Assembly (NCBI RefSeq): GCF_921293095.1
Contig: NC_060258.1
Span: 1,674,001 to 1,738,000, forward strand
Length of the DNA: 64,000 bases
Source of the DNA: Ischnura elegans
Lineage: Eukaryota > Arthropoda > Insecta > Odonata > Coenagrionidae
Direction of reading: 5' to 3'
A model generated the notes under the pieces. It did not search any database, was not told the origin of the DNA, and was given only the letters and a program-made list of their open reading frames with translations. The position numbers were made by a program, and so were the translations under genes. How positions within the stretch are numbered: the first letter of the stretch is position 1; the number at the start of each line of letters is the position of its first letter. This document shows positions 45,453-57,594 of this stretch, in pieces.

Positions 45453-48400
45453 ACTCGCCGCGCTGCGCGCGCTCGTTAGGGGGCTACGCCCCCTAAAACC
45501 CCCCCGCATCCGGCTTCGCCGGCTGCCCCTACCGGACGGCTTCGCCGTCCCGCCCTCGACCTCTCGGAACGGCTTCGCCGTTCCTCGTCCGGGGTCGGCT
45601 TCGCCGCCCAGATATTGAGGTAGCTCTCTGACGGAGACCCGCTAGTACCTCGCAACGGCTTCGCCTTTAATCGTGAAAGGGCGGCTTCGGCGCCCAAGGG
45701 TTACCCGAGTCCCCCCGAGGCGTCGACTCCTGGGAACGGCATCGCCCTTCCTCGTGATGGGGCGGCTTCGCCGCCCAAGGTTAACTGTGTTCCCCCGAGC
45801 CATCGACTCCTCGGAACGGCTTCGCCGTTCCTCGCCTGTGGGCGGCTTCGCCGCCCAAGGGTTACCGGCGCCCTCCCCCCGTAAACTTCCTCGTGATGGG
45901 GCGGCTTCGCCGCCCAAGGTTTACTGTTTCCCCCCCGAGCCATCGACTCCTCAGAACGGCTTCGCCGTTCTTCGTCTATGGGCGGCTTCGCCGCCCAATG
46001 GTTATCGGCGCCCTCCCCCCGTAAGCCTCCTCGTGATGGGGCGGCTTCGCCGCCCAAGGTTTGCATGTGCTCCCCCGGGAAGTCGACTCCTCGAAACGGC
46101 CTCGCCCTCCTCGTGATGGGGCTGCTTCGCCGCCCAAGGTTAACTGTGTTTCCCCACGAGCCATAGACGTGGCTCGTGGGAGCATCGACGTTTCAGCGTG
46201 GGAGGGCGGCTTCGCCGCCCAAGGGTCATCCGAGTCCCCCGGAGGGGTCGACTCCTGGGATCGGCATCGCCCTTCCTCGTGTTGGGGCGGCTTCGCCGCC
46301 CAAGGTTCACCTGGGTCCCCCCCAGCCGTCGACTCCTCGGAACGGCGAACCCGTTCCGAGGAGTTCGCTTCGGAAAGGGTTATCGGCGCCCTCCCCCCGT
46401 AAGCTCTCTGGTGATGGGGCGGCTTCGCCGCCCAAATTAACATATGTCCCCCCGGGATGTCGACTCCTCGGAACGGCTTCGCCGTTGCTTGCCTCAGGGC
46501 GGCTTCGCCGCCCAAGGTTTACTGTGTCCCACCGAGCCGTCGACTCCTCGGAACGGCTTCGCCGTTCCTCGTCTGTGGGCGGCTTTGCCGCCCAAGGGTT
46601 ATCGGCGCCCTCCCCCCGTAAGCTTCCTGGTGATGGGGCGGCGTCGCCGCCCAAGGTTTACATGTGTCCCCCCGTGACGTCGACTCCTCGGAACGGCTTC
46701 ACCGTTCCTCGTCTGTGGGCGGCTTTGCCGCCCAAGGGTTATCGGCGCCCTCCCCCCTCGTAAGACACCCATTCGGCTGCACCACGTGTTGGAGCGGATT
46801 TACCGCCCGAGGGTTTTCGGAGGTTTTCCGCGCCTCTGACTACTCGGAATGGCTCCGTCGTTCCTGGGGCGGGGGCAGCTTCGCCGCCAGGGTTTTCACT
46901 CCTCACAGAGCAATGCGTTCTACCAGCTATGCCCCATCGTTTACAAATGCTACCGGGGGATAATGAGGCAGAATCTTGACGCATGCTAGCCGTGATTGTG
47001 GCATTTTAGCTTATGACGATGTTTTGAAGGCGGTCCGGGGGTTAACAGGTTTTTTTTTTGAGTGTACTGGCAACGGTCACAATCATCGAAATAAATTCCT
47101 TAGCGATGAGTCATAGGAGAAGGGAATTACTGCTAAAATATGCGAAAACACCGAAGAACATGCTATAAAAAAAAAAAAAGAATTTTTTCCCCGGTGTTAT
47201 AGGAAGCCACTTGAAATTTCGAGGGGTTTTCTTGCATAAAAGGTCTTTATTTGCCTACAGTAGAAATTCCAGCGATCTAGCTTTAGGGGAACAATTAATT
47301 TTCCCGTAGTGCTCATATTTATATTACCAATTCGGTGTTCTCCACATAGCGGTGCATAGGCGCTGTAATAAGGCATTACTCGTGTGAATTTCGTAGCCGT
47401 ACTTTATGGGGAAGTGGTTTAAAAAAATCGCTTTTAGGTGTCCTTGTCCTGGAAGCCCTTTTTTTTATCTACTATTTTGTTAAGAAATGTACATTTAAAA
47501 ATTTGAAGTTTTATTGCGGGTGTGTAAATGGGGCAGGATATTTTAACATGACGCGTAAATATAGCCGACACAATTCCCAGTCCGAATAAATAAAAAGCGA
47601 TACAACTGGGATGAATGGTACACGAAATATACGACTTATTAAGTAATTTTTATTTTTTTGGGGGGGTCACAGGGGGTTTTCGGGGGACTTAAAGTGCTTG
47701 TTCTGTATAACGCGGCATCGTTTACCTCGGATAAAAATTTCGGCTCTGTAGCTGTAGTGTAAGCATGCTTTTTCGACGGTGTCACCCGTTGAAATTAAAT
47801 ATTCTGCGTTCTCCTGGTAGCGGCGCGTAGGGGCACAAGAAAGACGTCAATCACCTGAATTTGGTGTCCGTACCACGTCGGGAAGTGGTAAAAAAAAATT
47901 CCGAAAAATTTAAAATCGTGTGTTGAGGGAATGCAAACTTCACGGCGGATGTGTTGTAAGTTACCAAACGTTGTAGGAGTCGCAAATTCAATGAAAATAC
48001 ATAATCGTTAATTACTCGAAGTTTGATTAACATGCGGATATCAAAGGATAGCCAAAAAATTAAGAAAAAAATCTAGTGTCTTGCATCAAATTGAATTGGT
48101 CCTACGATTATTGCAAATTGGTCAAAAAAATTCCCAAAGTGAGCCCATAAGAAAAGCATTGGAAATTTTAAATTGTTAAAAAAATACTTTTAAACAAAAA
48201 ATTGCAAAGGCAACCACACCAAAAAATCAACCAAAAAATCTAGTGTCTCATACGTTAGGGACTTATTCCTACAACGATTATAAGTTAGTTTTAAAAAAAT
48301 CCAAAGATAGGCCCATAAGAAAAGCATTGGAAATTTAAAAAAATTATAAAAAATACTTTTAATCAAAATATGGCAAATTGTTTCACATCAAAAAATCGTG

Positions 48401-48693
48401 CAAAAAATCTAGTTTCCGTCAGTGACATTTCATGTTCCCGTGACATTTTCAAGTAGGCAAAAAATGGAATATATTTTAGTCCCATAAGGCTCCAATGTTA
48501 ATTCGGATCGATATATCTCGAAAACCGATCGACTTTTTCGAGTTTTCGGACTTTTCCCCCCGATGAATATTTTTTCTTCACGACCCGTAAAAATTTCGCC
48601 TTCCCAGCACGTCCGGAAGTGGTCGGGAATTTGTATACGTGAATCAGTGAGGCAGTGAGCTATCTGTCACACATCGGGTTGTATATAATATAG
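45453..48693. repeat. E1 element, copy 2 (3,241 bp)
   Basis: Nearly identical to copy 1. It has a loop-only hairpin variant GGGCGGC-GTC-GCCGCCC at 46,636-46,652. Its 3' end TATATAATATAG abuts the LINE rather than another element. Confidence 0.92.
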
Positions 48694-50543
48694 ATACAAT
48701 AGATTAAAAGTTACATCGTCAGTGTGGATACACAAAATACATTTTTTTCATTTAAAAACAAGAAAACAAATAAAATTCTTATGTAAACACTTCCGTTATA
48801 AATTTTTTATTACTTGTAGACATTGGTATGTGTTGAATTTGTGTTAGGAATTCTTTTTTTTCTAGTTTATTTTCTTTTATTAACGAAATGTAGGTTGCGA
48901 TCAAATTTATTAAAATATTTCTGTTCACAGTAGGGAAAATGTTAAATTTTATATATAGTAGGTCTTTGTCCGTGATACTCCCGCCTCCAAATATATCCCA
49001 AGTTCTATACACTAATTTTATTTTCTTCCAGATTGTTCTGTCCTGTTTGCAGTTTAGTAATTTGTGTTCTGTTGTGTCTGTTAATGTACATTCATCACAG
49101 GTAGGTGAGGGTAATAGCTTTACTTTGTGTTTCATTTCGTTTGTTATATTAATCTTATTTATAACTTCAAATAAATTACTTTTGTACACTATTTTACTTT
49201 TTAGGTCGTGGAAATTCTTCCATGACCTCATGCCAGGGGGTGGGTATTCACTATTTTTACCTACTTCCATTATGTATTTGTCGTATCTTTGCTTTACAGT
49301 TGTGAGATTGTATTTTACACTTTCCCTAAATTCTTTGATTTGTGTTTTTGTGTTTTTTAGGAAAGCAAATTTATTGCCATGTTCCAGTGCTGATTCTAAA
49401 GTGTGTATTCTGGATTTCTTTTGGGAGTGATATATCTTGTAGCTATTCATTCTGATTAAGTGTGCTTTGGGGTAAACCTCTTCTAATTTTAGGCCTCCCT
49501 TGTTTTGTTCGAGGTATAGCCTTTTTTTTTCACTTTTTATGATGTATCCTGTCCATATAAAGTTGTTTGTAGCTTTAATTACCTTCGCGTATATCTTCCT
49601 AGGCATAGGCCAGACATGTGCCGTATACCATAGGATGGGATATATTTGTTGATTGATTATTTTTATTCTTATCATCAGGGGCGCGTTCATTTGGCCAAAC
49701 ACGAAACAGTTGTTGCACCAGCCGAAGCGCCTGTTCCCAGTTTCCCTTTATCATGTTGGGTACGCTCTTTTCCCAATTGAGACCTAGAATTTTTGTTTTC
49801 GTCACTTCCTCCCATGGCATTGTGTCCTTTATTTTTTCTGTTTTGTGTAAGTTTAGTATTTTGGTTTTTTGTTTGTTCAGGTATATTCCAGCTGTTTCAA
49901 ACTGTTTAAATATTTCTTGTGTTTGTGTTACTTGTTCTGCATTTTTCGTGAAAATGGTGATGTCATCAGCGTAAGCGATTGCAGAATATCGCTCGCCTCT
50001 TCTGATAGTTCCAATTCCGCTGTTGTGAATTTCTTTAAGTATTGGGTCTAATGCAATTGTGAATAAGAGCATGGATAATGGGCAACCTTGTCTGACTGAA
50101 TTGTAAATTGAAAAAGCCGTGGAGGTGTTTCTGTTGATTCTAATTTGTCCTTTGATGTTTTTGTAAATGTTTTCTATTGTTTGTGTCAGTTGTTCCGGTA
50201 GTTTCATTTTGTTCATGATTTTTATGATCCACTCTATTCTAATTAAATCAAAGGCTTTTTCTAAGTCTATTGCTATTAGTACTGGTAGTGTATCTGTTGG
50301 GCCTGGTGTTGAGACCATTAGATCTCTTAGTAATGTAATTGCGTCTATTGTATTCTTTTGTTGGGTTCCTGCGTATTGATGTGTGTATAATAGTGGATGT
50401 ACTATGGATTCTAGTTTACTTTTTAAAATGTGTGTGTATATTTTATAATCGGTATTTAACAGAGATATTGGCCTGAATTGTTCTATTTTAGTTGGGGTTT
50501 TTACTTTTGGTATGGGTGTGATAGTGGCTATCGAGTTGCCTAC
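48694..50543 (-). mobile_element. 5'-truncated LINE with reverse transcriptase, L1/Tx1-like
   Basis: Minus-strand coding from ~50,530 to the stop at 48,779, with one frameshift near 49,690-49,720 joining two open frames (331 and 307 codons). Reverse transcriptase motifs in the first frame: ITPIPK 25-30, RPISLLNTDYKI 41-52, IAIDLEKAFD 107-116 (motif A Asp), VRQGCPLS 167-174, AYADDITIF 207-215 (YADD), then a KILGLNW-type motif. The second frame has a CX2CX7HX4C knuckle (CDECTLTDTTEHKLLNC), as in L1-type C-termini. The endonuclease domain is missing. The first ~22 codons of the 331-codon frame are flanking repeat. There is no poly(A) at the 3' end. Clade is tentative; RT identity is firm. Confidence 0.88.
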
Positions 50544-51522
50544 ATTTCGTAGACAATGTAATGAACATATATAATAATCATTGCCGATGTCCAACTCACA
50601 AATTTAGGCCGACGGCTGTGGAAAGTATGAAATATTTTCCGAGAAATTAATTTTTGGACGCCATTTTGAAAGCGTTGAACTTATGAACTAACTTAAAAAA
50701 TAACATAAATAGGTGGCGACAGTTATTGGCTTTTACAATGTACAACAACGGTTCGTGTGATGGAAATGCATCGCCTGTATAGCGACCTATAGTAAACGGA
50801 CTCCCGGGAAAAAATGGGAAGTGTCAGCCATTTTTAATTTTTTGCTGGTTTTTGGATGGTAATATTGTAAAACTGTTTACATTTTCTAAAACAAAATGCA
50901 TAGCTCTATGTATATATTAAGTCTAAACGAAATCAGTCGTGTAAAACTGGATGAAATCTTGTGTTAATCTTTTGGAAATTGTACTTTTTGGTGATTTTTG
51001 GCATATTTTAATTTTTTTCTCGGCAACCAATAATGACAAAACAAATATTTGACAAAGTTAAATAAAGAATCATGTAAGCATATATAATAATTATTTTCGT
51101 TGTGCAACAGCCAAAATTAGGACGATGGCAGCAGAAAGTATGAAAATGTTTCCGAAAAATAATTTTTTGGACGCCATTTTTGCGAAGTTTTACTTAACAT
51201 TCAGCTAAAAACAATACATAAAAACGTGGCAGCATTTATTGGCTTTCTAAATATACAACAACCTTTCGTGTAGCACGCACTATTTGCGCGCAGTAAAATA
51301 AAAACCGAAAGACGGTCCCCGGAAAAAGGGCGATTTCGGCCATTTTGTCGTCCTAGCGACGACACGTGGTGGAAACTTCCGGTTTTCGGATTTTTCCTCC
51401 GAATCATTTCGGGTTCCCCGCACGCGTGCCAAATTTCAGCTCTCCAACATGTTTAGAAGTGGTCTAGAGTTTGTATCCATGAGTGAGTGAGTGAGGCACA
51501 CATCCGGCTGTATATAGATAAG
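50544..51522. repeat. Diverged E2-type tail (E2')
   Basis: Homologous to the 3' third of E2 but clearly more diverged in its first ~750 bp. It becomes nearly identical again over the last ~200 bp before the junction GTATATAGATAAG. Probably an older E2 relative whose 5' part was lost. Confidence 0.85.
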
Positions 51523-54351
51523 ACTCGCTGCGCTACGCGCGCTCGTTAAGGGGCTCCGCCCCTTAATAACCCCGGTTCCGGCTTCGCCGTCTACATTTGT
51601 GATCGTTCGAAGAATTTTAGTTTGAATAATCTCACCTCAGCTAGGGGCCGGCTTCGCCGGCCAGGGGGTAGGGAAGCGCCCTACTCATTCCTTGGAACGG
51701 CTTCGCCGTTCCTCGTTGAGAGGCGGCTTCGCCGCCCAGGGGTTGAGTGTGCCCCCCTGGGCTACCCCGCTTAATACTCGAAACGGCTCCACCGTTTCTC
51801 GTCTGGGGTCGGCATAGCCACCCAGAGGGCGAGGGAATTTCGGAACTTTTTCACCGTTATTCGTTTAAGGGGCGGCTTCGCCTCCCAGGGGTGGACGGAG
51901 CCCACAGCGGCTGCGCCGCTTCAACATCGGGGTGGCTTCGCCCCCCGGGGGTTACTGAAGCTCCCCCTCGCCTACGCCAGTTACTCCTCGGAACGTCTTC
52001 TCCGCCTTGGGGATGAAGAGCCTCCCGCGGCTACTCCGCTTAGTCCTCATAAATGGTCTTCTCCACCGAGAGGGGTGCCCAGGGGGACTCGGGGTTTCAA
52101 TGTGTTATACATGCGGTCACCAATCTTCCACAGTGATTATTTAGCGATGATTGTAAAGGGTAGTGCAATGCGGCGTAATAGTTGCGACAAGTACGCATAA
52201 AAGAAGACTTTATGGGAAGTATTTCATTTTTTGCAGGGGGTTCCAACGGAATACCGGGGGTTTTATACTTATGTTTAACCAGTGGTCACAAATCGTTCTC
52301 ATAAATTCCGTGCTGATAAGTCCTCGGGATTCGAAATAGAGGCGGAATTCTGACGATTCTTTTACCCGGAGAGGCGATTTATTAGAATTTTTTTGGGAGG
52401 TTTCACGCGGTTATCGGGGGTTTTAATAAGTAGTAGTGGCTCCGGCTAAATTGGGACGAAAACTACTCGGAAAGGCAAACTTAAAAATTTAATTTTTTTT
52501 CGGCGAGGTTCCAGGAGGTGATCGGGGGTTTTCTGGTATTTTTTCCCGAATGGTTTACGGTGGCCCGCCTTCACCAAACATTCTGGATCTAGAGCTCAGA
52601 GGGGACGGGTAGTGCGGCGTAATGTTTTCGAGAAGTTCAAAATTGGAGAATTAAAGGCACATTTTACATTTTGGGGGATTTCAGGGGATACCGGGGGTTT
52701 ATATGTGTGTACTCCTGGCGGTCACCATCCGTTCACATAAATTCCGTGGGGATGAGTCGTTGGGGTAGTATGGAAATAGTCACGGAAAGTACCCAAAAAG
52801 GTAGAATTATATGCAAAATTTTATTTTTTGGGGGGTGTATGTGGGTTTACCGGGGGTTTATAGGTTTTTACAGCCAGGGGTTATCAATCGTCCACATCAA
52901 TTCCGTAGCGATGAGTGGTAAGGATTGGAAATGCGGCGGAATTGTGACGAAAAGTACCCGAAAAGGCTACTTATATGCAAATTTTAATTTTTTAGGAGTT
53001 TTCAGGGGGTTTAAAAATAACGATGTTATATGGTCACATCCATTTACTATCATATCTAAGAGAAGTTGCCCCTATGACATCCATATTTCGAGAGTAAAAC
53101 AATATAAAGTAAATCCCTCCCCGGAAAAAATTGGTAGTGCCCGCCATTTTTATTTTTTCGCGGTTATATCGATTAAATTTTTTATTAAATATTTATGTTT
53201 TCTGAAAGATAATGCATAGCTGTATGTAACTACAAAGTTTGAAAGGAATCGGTGAGGCATAAATTGACAAAATCCTATGTTTATCTTTTTGATATCGTAA
53301 TTTTCGGCGTTTTTCGGAATATTTTATTTTTTTCTGAGTAACCAAGGACGAAGAAAGAAAATTGTTTCCAAAATTTCGTAGACGATGTTATGACCATATA
53401 TAATAATAATTTTCGTTGTCCAAATCACAAAATTAGGCCGACGGCAGTGGAAAATATTAAATATTTTCCGAGAAATAGATATTTGGACGCCATTTTCATA
53501 GCAATTTAGTTGGAAATTAACTTAAAAAATTAAATAAGTAGGTGACGACATTTATTGGCTTTCATAATATACAACAAGGGTCCGTGTGACGGAAATTTAT
53601 CGCCTGTATAACGATAAATAGTAAACGAACTCCCGGGAAAAAATGGGAAGTGTCCGCCATTTTTTATTTTTTGCTGGTTTACCGATGGCAATATGGTAAA
53701 AAAGTTTACATTTTCTGAAACAAAATGTATAGTTTTATGTAAATACTAAGTCTTAACGAAATCGGTCGTGTAAAACTGGACGAAATCTTGTGTTAATCTT
53801 TTGTTAATTGTACTCTTTGGTGATTTTTGGCATATTTTAATTTTTTTCTCGGCAACCAATGGTGACAAAACAAATTGTTGCCAAGGTTAAATGGAAAATC
53901 ACGTAAGCATATATAATAATCATTTTCGTTGTGCAACACTCAAAATTAGGTCGATTGCAGCGGAAAGCATGAAAATGTTTCCGAAAAATCATTATTTGGA
54001 CGCCATTTTTGCGACGTTAAAATTAAAAATTAACTTAAAACAATACATAAGTATCTGGCAGCATTCATTGGCTTTCCAAATGTACAACAAGGATCCGTGT
54101 CGCTTGCACAGTTTGCACGCAGTAAAATAAAAACCGAAATACGGTCCCCGGAAAAAGGGCGATTTCGGCCATTTTGTCGTCCTAGCGACGACACGTGGTG
54201 GAAACTTCCGGTTTTCGGATTTTTCCTCCGAATCATTTCGGGTTCCCCGCACGCGTGCCAAATTTCAGCTCTCCAACATGTTTAGAAGTGGTCTAGAGTT
54301 TGTATCCATGAGTGAGTGAGTGAGGCACACATCCGGCTGTATATAGATAAG
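51523..54351. repeat. E2 element, copy 2 (2,829 bp)
   Basis: Almost identical to 42,623-45,452, with the same start, the same 514-bp period and the same end. Its last ~200 bp (e.g. ACACGTGGTGG, CAACATGTTTAG) share variants with E2' rather than with E2 copy 1, suggesting gene conversion or exchange at the tail. Confidence 0.92.
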
Positions 54352-57300
54352 ACTCGCCGCGCTGCGCGCGCTCGTTAGGGGGCTACGCCCCCTAAAACCC
54401 CCCCGCATCCGGCTTCGCCGGCTGCCCCTACCGGACGGCTTCGCCGTCCCGCCCTCGACCTCTCGGAACGGCTTCGCCGTTCCTCGTCCGGGGTCGGCTT
54501 CGCCGCCCAGATATTGAGGTAGCTCTCTGACGGAGACCCGCTAGTACCTCGCAACGGCTTCGCCTTTAATCGTGAAAGGGCGGCTTCGGCGCCCAAGGGT
54601 TACCCGAGTCCCCCCGAGGCGTCGACTCCTGGGAACGGCATCGCCCTTCCTCGTGATGGGGCGGCTTCGCCGCCCAAGGTTAACTGTGTTCCCCCGAGCC
54701 ATCGACTCCTCGGAACGGCTTCGCCGTTCCTCGCCTGTGGGCGGCTTCGCCGCCCAAGGGTTACCGGCGCCCTCCCCCCGTAAACTTCCTCGTGATGGGG
54801 CGGCTTCGCCGCCCAAGGTTTACTGTTTCCCCCCGAGCCATCGACTCCTCAGAACGGCTTCGCCGTTCTTCGTCTATGGGCGGCTTCGCCGCCCAATGGT
54901 TATCGGCGCCCTCCCCCCGTAAGCCTCCTCGTGATGGGGCGGCTTCGCCGCCCAAGGTTTGCATGTGCTCCCCCGGGAAGTCGACTCCTCGAAACGGCCT
55001 CGCCCTCCTCGTGATGGGGCTGCTTCGCCGCCCAAGGTTAACTGTGTTTCCCCACGAGCCATAGACGTGGCTCGTGGGAGCATCGACGTTTCAGCGTGGG
55101 AGGGCGGCTTCGCCGCCCAAGGGTCATCCGAGTCCCCCGGAGGGGTCGACTCCTGGGATCGGCATCGCCCTTCCTCGTGTTGGGGCGGCTTCGCCGCCCA
55201 AGGTTCACCTGGGTCCCCCCCAGCCGTCGACTCCTCGGAACGGCGAACCCGTTCCGAGGAGTTCGCTTCGGAAAGGGTTATCGGCGCCCTCCCCCCGTAA
55301 GCTCTCTGGTGATGGGGCGGCTTCGCCGCCCAAATTAACATATGTCCCCCCGGGATGTCGACTCCTCGGAACGGCTTCGCCGTTGCTTGCCTCAGGGCGG
55401 CTTCGCCGCCCAAGGTTTACTGTGTCCCACCGAGCCGTCGACTCCTCGGAACGGCTTCGCCGTTCCTCGTCTGTGGGCGGCTTTGCCGCCCAAGGGTTAT
55501 CGGCGCCCTCCCCCCGTAAGCTTCCTGGTGATGGGGCGGCTTCGCCGCCCAAGGTTTACATGTGTCCCCCCGTGACGTCGACTCCTCGGAACGGCTTCAC
55601 CGTTCCTCGTCTGTGGGCGGCTTTGCCGCCCAAGGGTTATCGGCGCCCTCCCCCCTCGTAAGACACCCATTCGGCTGCACCACGTGTTGGAGCGGATTTA
55701 CCGCCCGAGGGTTTTCGGAGGTTTTCCGCGCCTCTGACTACTCGGAATGGCTCCGTCGTTCCTGGGGCGGGGGCAGCTTCGCCGCCAGGGTTTTCACTCC
55801 TCACAGAGCAATGCGTTCTACCAGCTATGCCCCATCGTTTACAAATGCTACCGGGGGATAATGAGGCAGAATCTTGACGCATGCTAGCCGTGATTGTGGC
55901 ATTTTAGCTTATGACGATGTTTTGAAGGCGGTCCGGGGGTTAACAGGTTTTTTTTTGAGTGTACTGGCAACGGTCACAATCATCGAAATAAATTCCTTAG
56001 CGATGAGTCATAGGAGAAGGGAATTACTGCTAAAATATGCGAAAACACCGAAGAACATGCTATAAAAAAAAAAAAAAGAATTTTTTCCCCGGTGTTATAG
56101 GAAGCCACTTGAAATTTCGAGGGGTTTTCTTGCATAAAAGGTCTTTATTTGCCTACAGTAGAAATTCCAGCGATCTAGCTTTAGGGGAACAATTAATTTT
56201 CCCGTAGTGCTCACATTTATATTACCAATTCGGTGTTCTCCACATAGCGGTGCATAGGCGCTGTAATAAGGCATTACTCGTGTGAATTTCGTAGCCGTAC
56301 TTTATGGGGAAGTGGTTTAAAAAAATCGCTTTTAGGTGTCCTTGTCCTGGAAGCCCTTTTTTTTATCTACTATTTTGTTAAGAAATGTACATTTAAAAAT
56401 TTGAAGTTTTATTGCGGGTGTGTAAATGGGGCAGGATATTTTAACATGACGCGTAAATATAGCCGACACAATTCCCAGTCCGAATAAATAAAAAGCGATA
56501 CAACTGGGATGAATGGTACACGAAATATACGACTTATTAAGTAATTTTTATTTTTTTGGGGGGGTCACAGGGGGTTTTCGGGGGACTTAAAGTGCTTGTT
56601 CTGTATAACGCGGCATCGTTTACCTCGGATAAAAATTTCGGCTCTGTAGCTGTAGTGTAAGCATGCTTTTTCGACGGTGTCACCCGTTGAAATTAAATAT
56701 TCTGCGTTCTCCTGGTAGCGGCGCGTAGGGGCACAAGAAAGACGTCAATCACCTGAATTTGGTGTCCGTACCACGTCGGGAAGTGGTAAAAAAAAATTCC
56801 GAAAAATTTAAAATCGTGTGTTGAGGGAATGCAAACTTCACGGCGGATGTGTTGTAAGTTACCAAACGTTGTAGGAGTCGCAAATTCAATGAAAATACAT
56901 AATCGTTAATTACTCGAAGTTTGATTAACATGCGGATATCAAAGGATAGCCAAAAAATTAAGAAAAAAATCTAGTGTCTTGCATCAAATTGAATTGGTCC
57001 TACGATTATTGCAAATTGGTCAAAAAAATTCCCAAAGTGAGCCCATAAGAAAAGCATTGGAAATTTTAAATTGTTAAAAAAATACTTTTAAACAAAAAAT
57101 TGCAAAGGCAACCACACCAAAAAATCAACCAAAAAATCTAGTGTCTCATACGTTAGGGACTTATTCCTACAACGATTATAAGTTAGTTTTAAAAAAATCC
57201 AAAGATAGGCCCATAAGAAAAGCATTGGAAATTTAAAAAAATTATAAAAAATACTTTTAATCAAAATATGGCAAATTGTTTCACATCAAAAAATCGTGCA

Positions 57301-57591
57301 AAAAATCTAGTTTCCGTCAGTGACATTTCATGTTCCCGTGACATTTTCAAGTAGGCAAAAAATGGAATATATTTTAGTCCCATAAGGCTCCAATGTTAAT
57401 TCGGATCGATATATCTCGAAAACCGATCGACTTTTTCGAGTTTTCGGACTTTTCCCCCCGATGAATATTTTTTCTTCACGACCCGTAAAAATTTCGCCTT
57501 CCCAGCACGTCCGGAAGTGGTCGGGAATTTGTATACGTGAATCAGTGAGGCAGTGAGCTATCTGTCACACATCGGGTTGTATATAATATAG
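54352..57591. repeat. E1 element, copy 3 (3,240 bp)
   Basis: Complete E1 ending TATATAATATAG, followed by three extra bases AAG (57,592-57,594) before the next E1. Confidence 0.92.
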
Positions 57592-57594
57592 AAG

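Noticed and set aside
48939..50379. Plus-strand open frames opposite the LINE
   Set aside because: They are antisense shadows of the reverse transcriptase frame.
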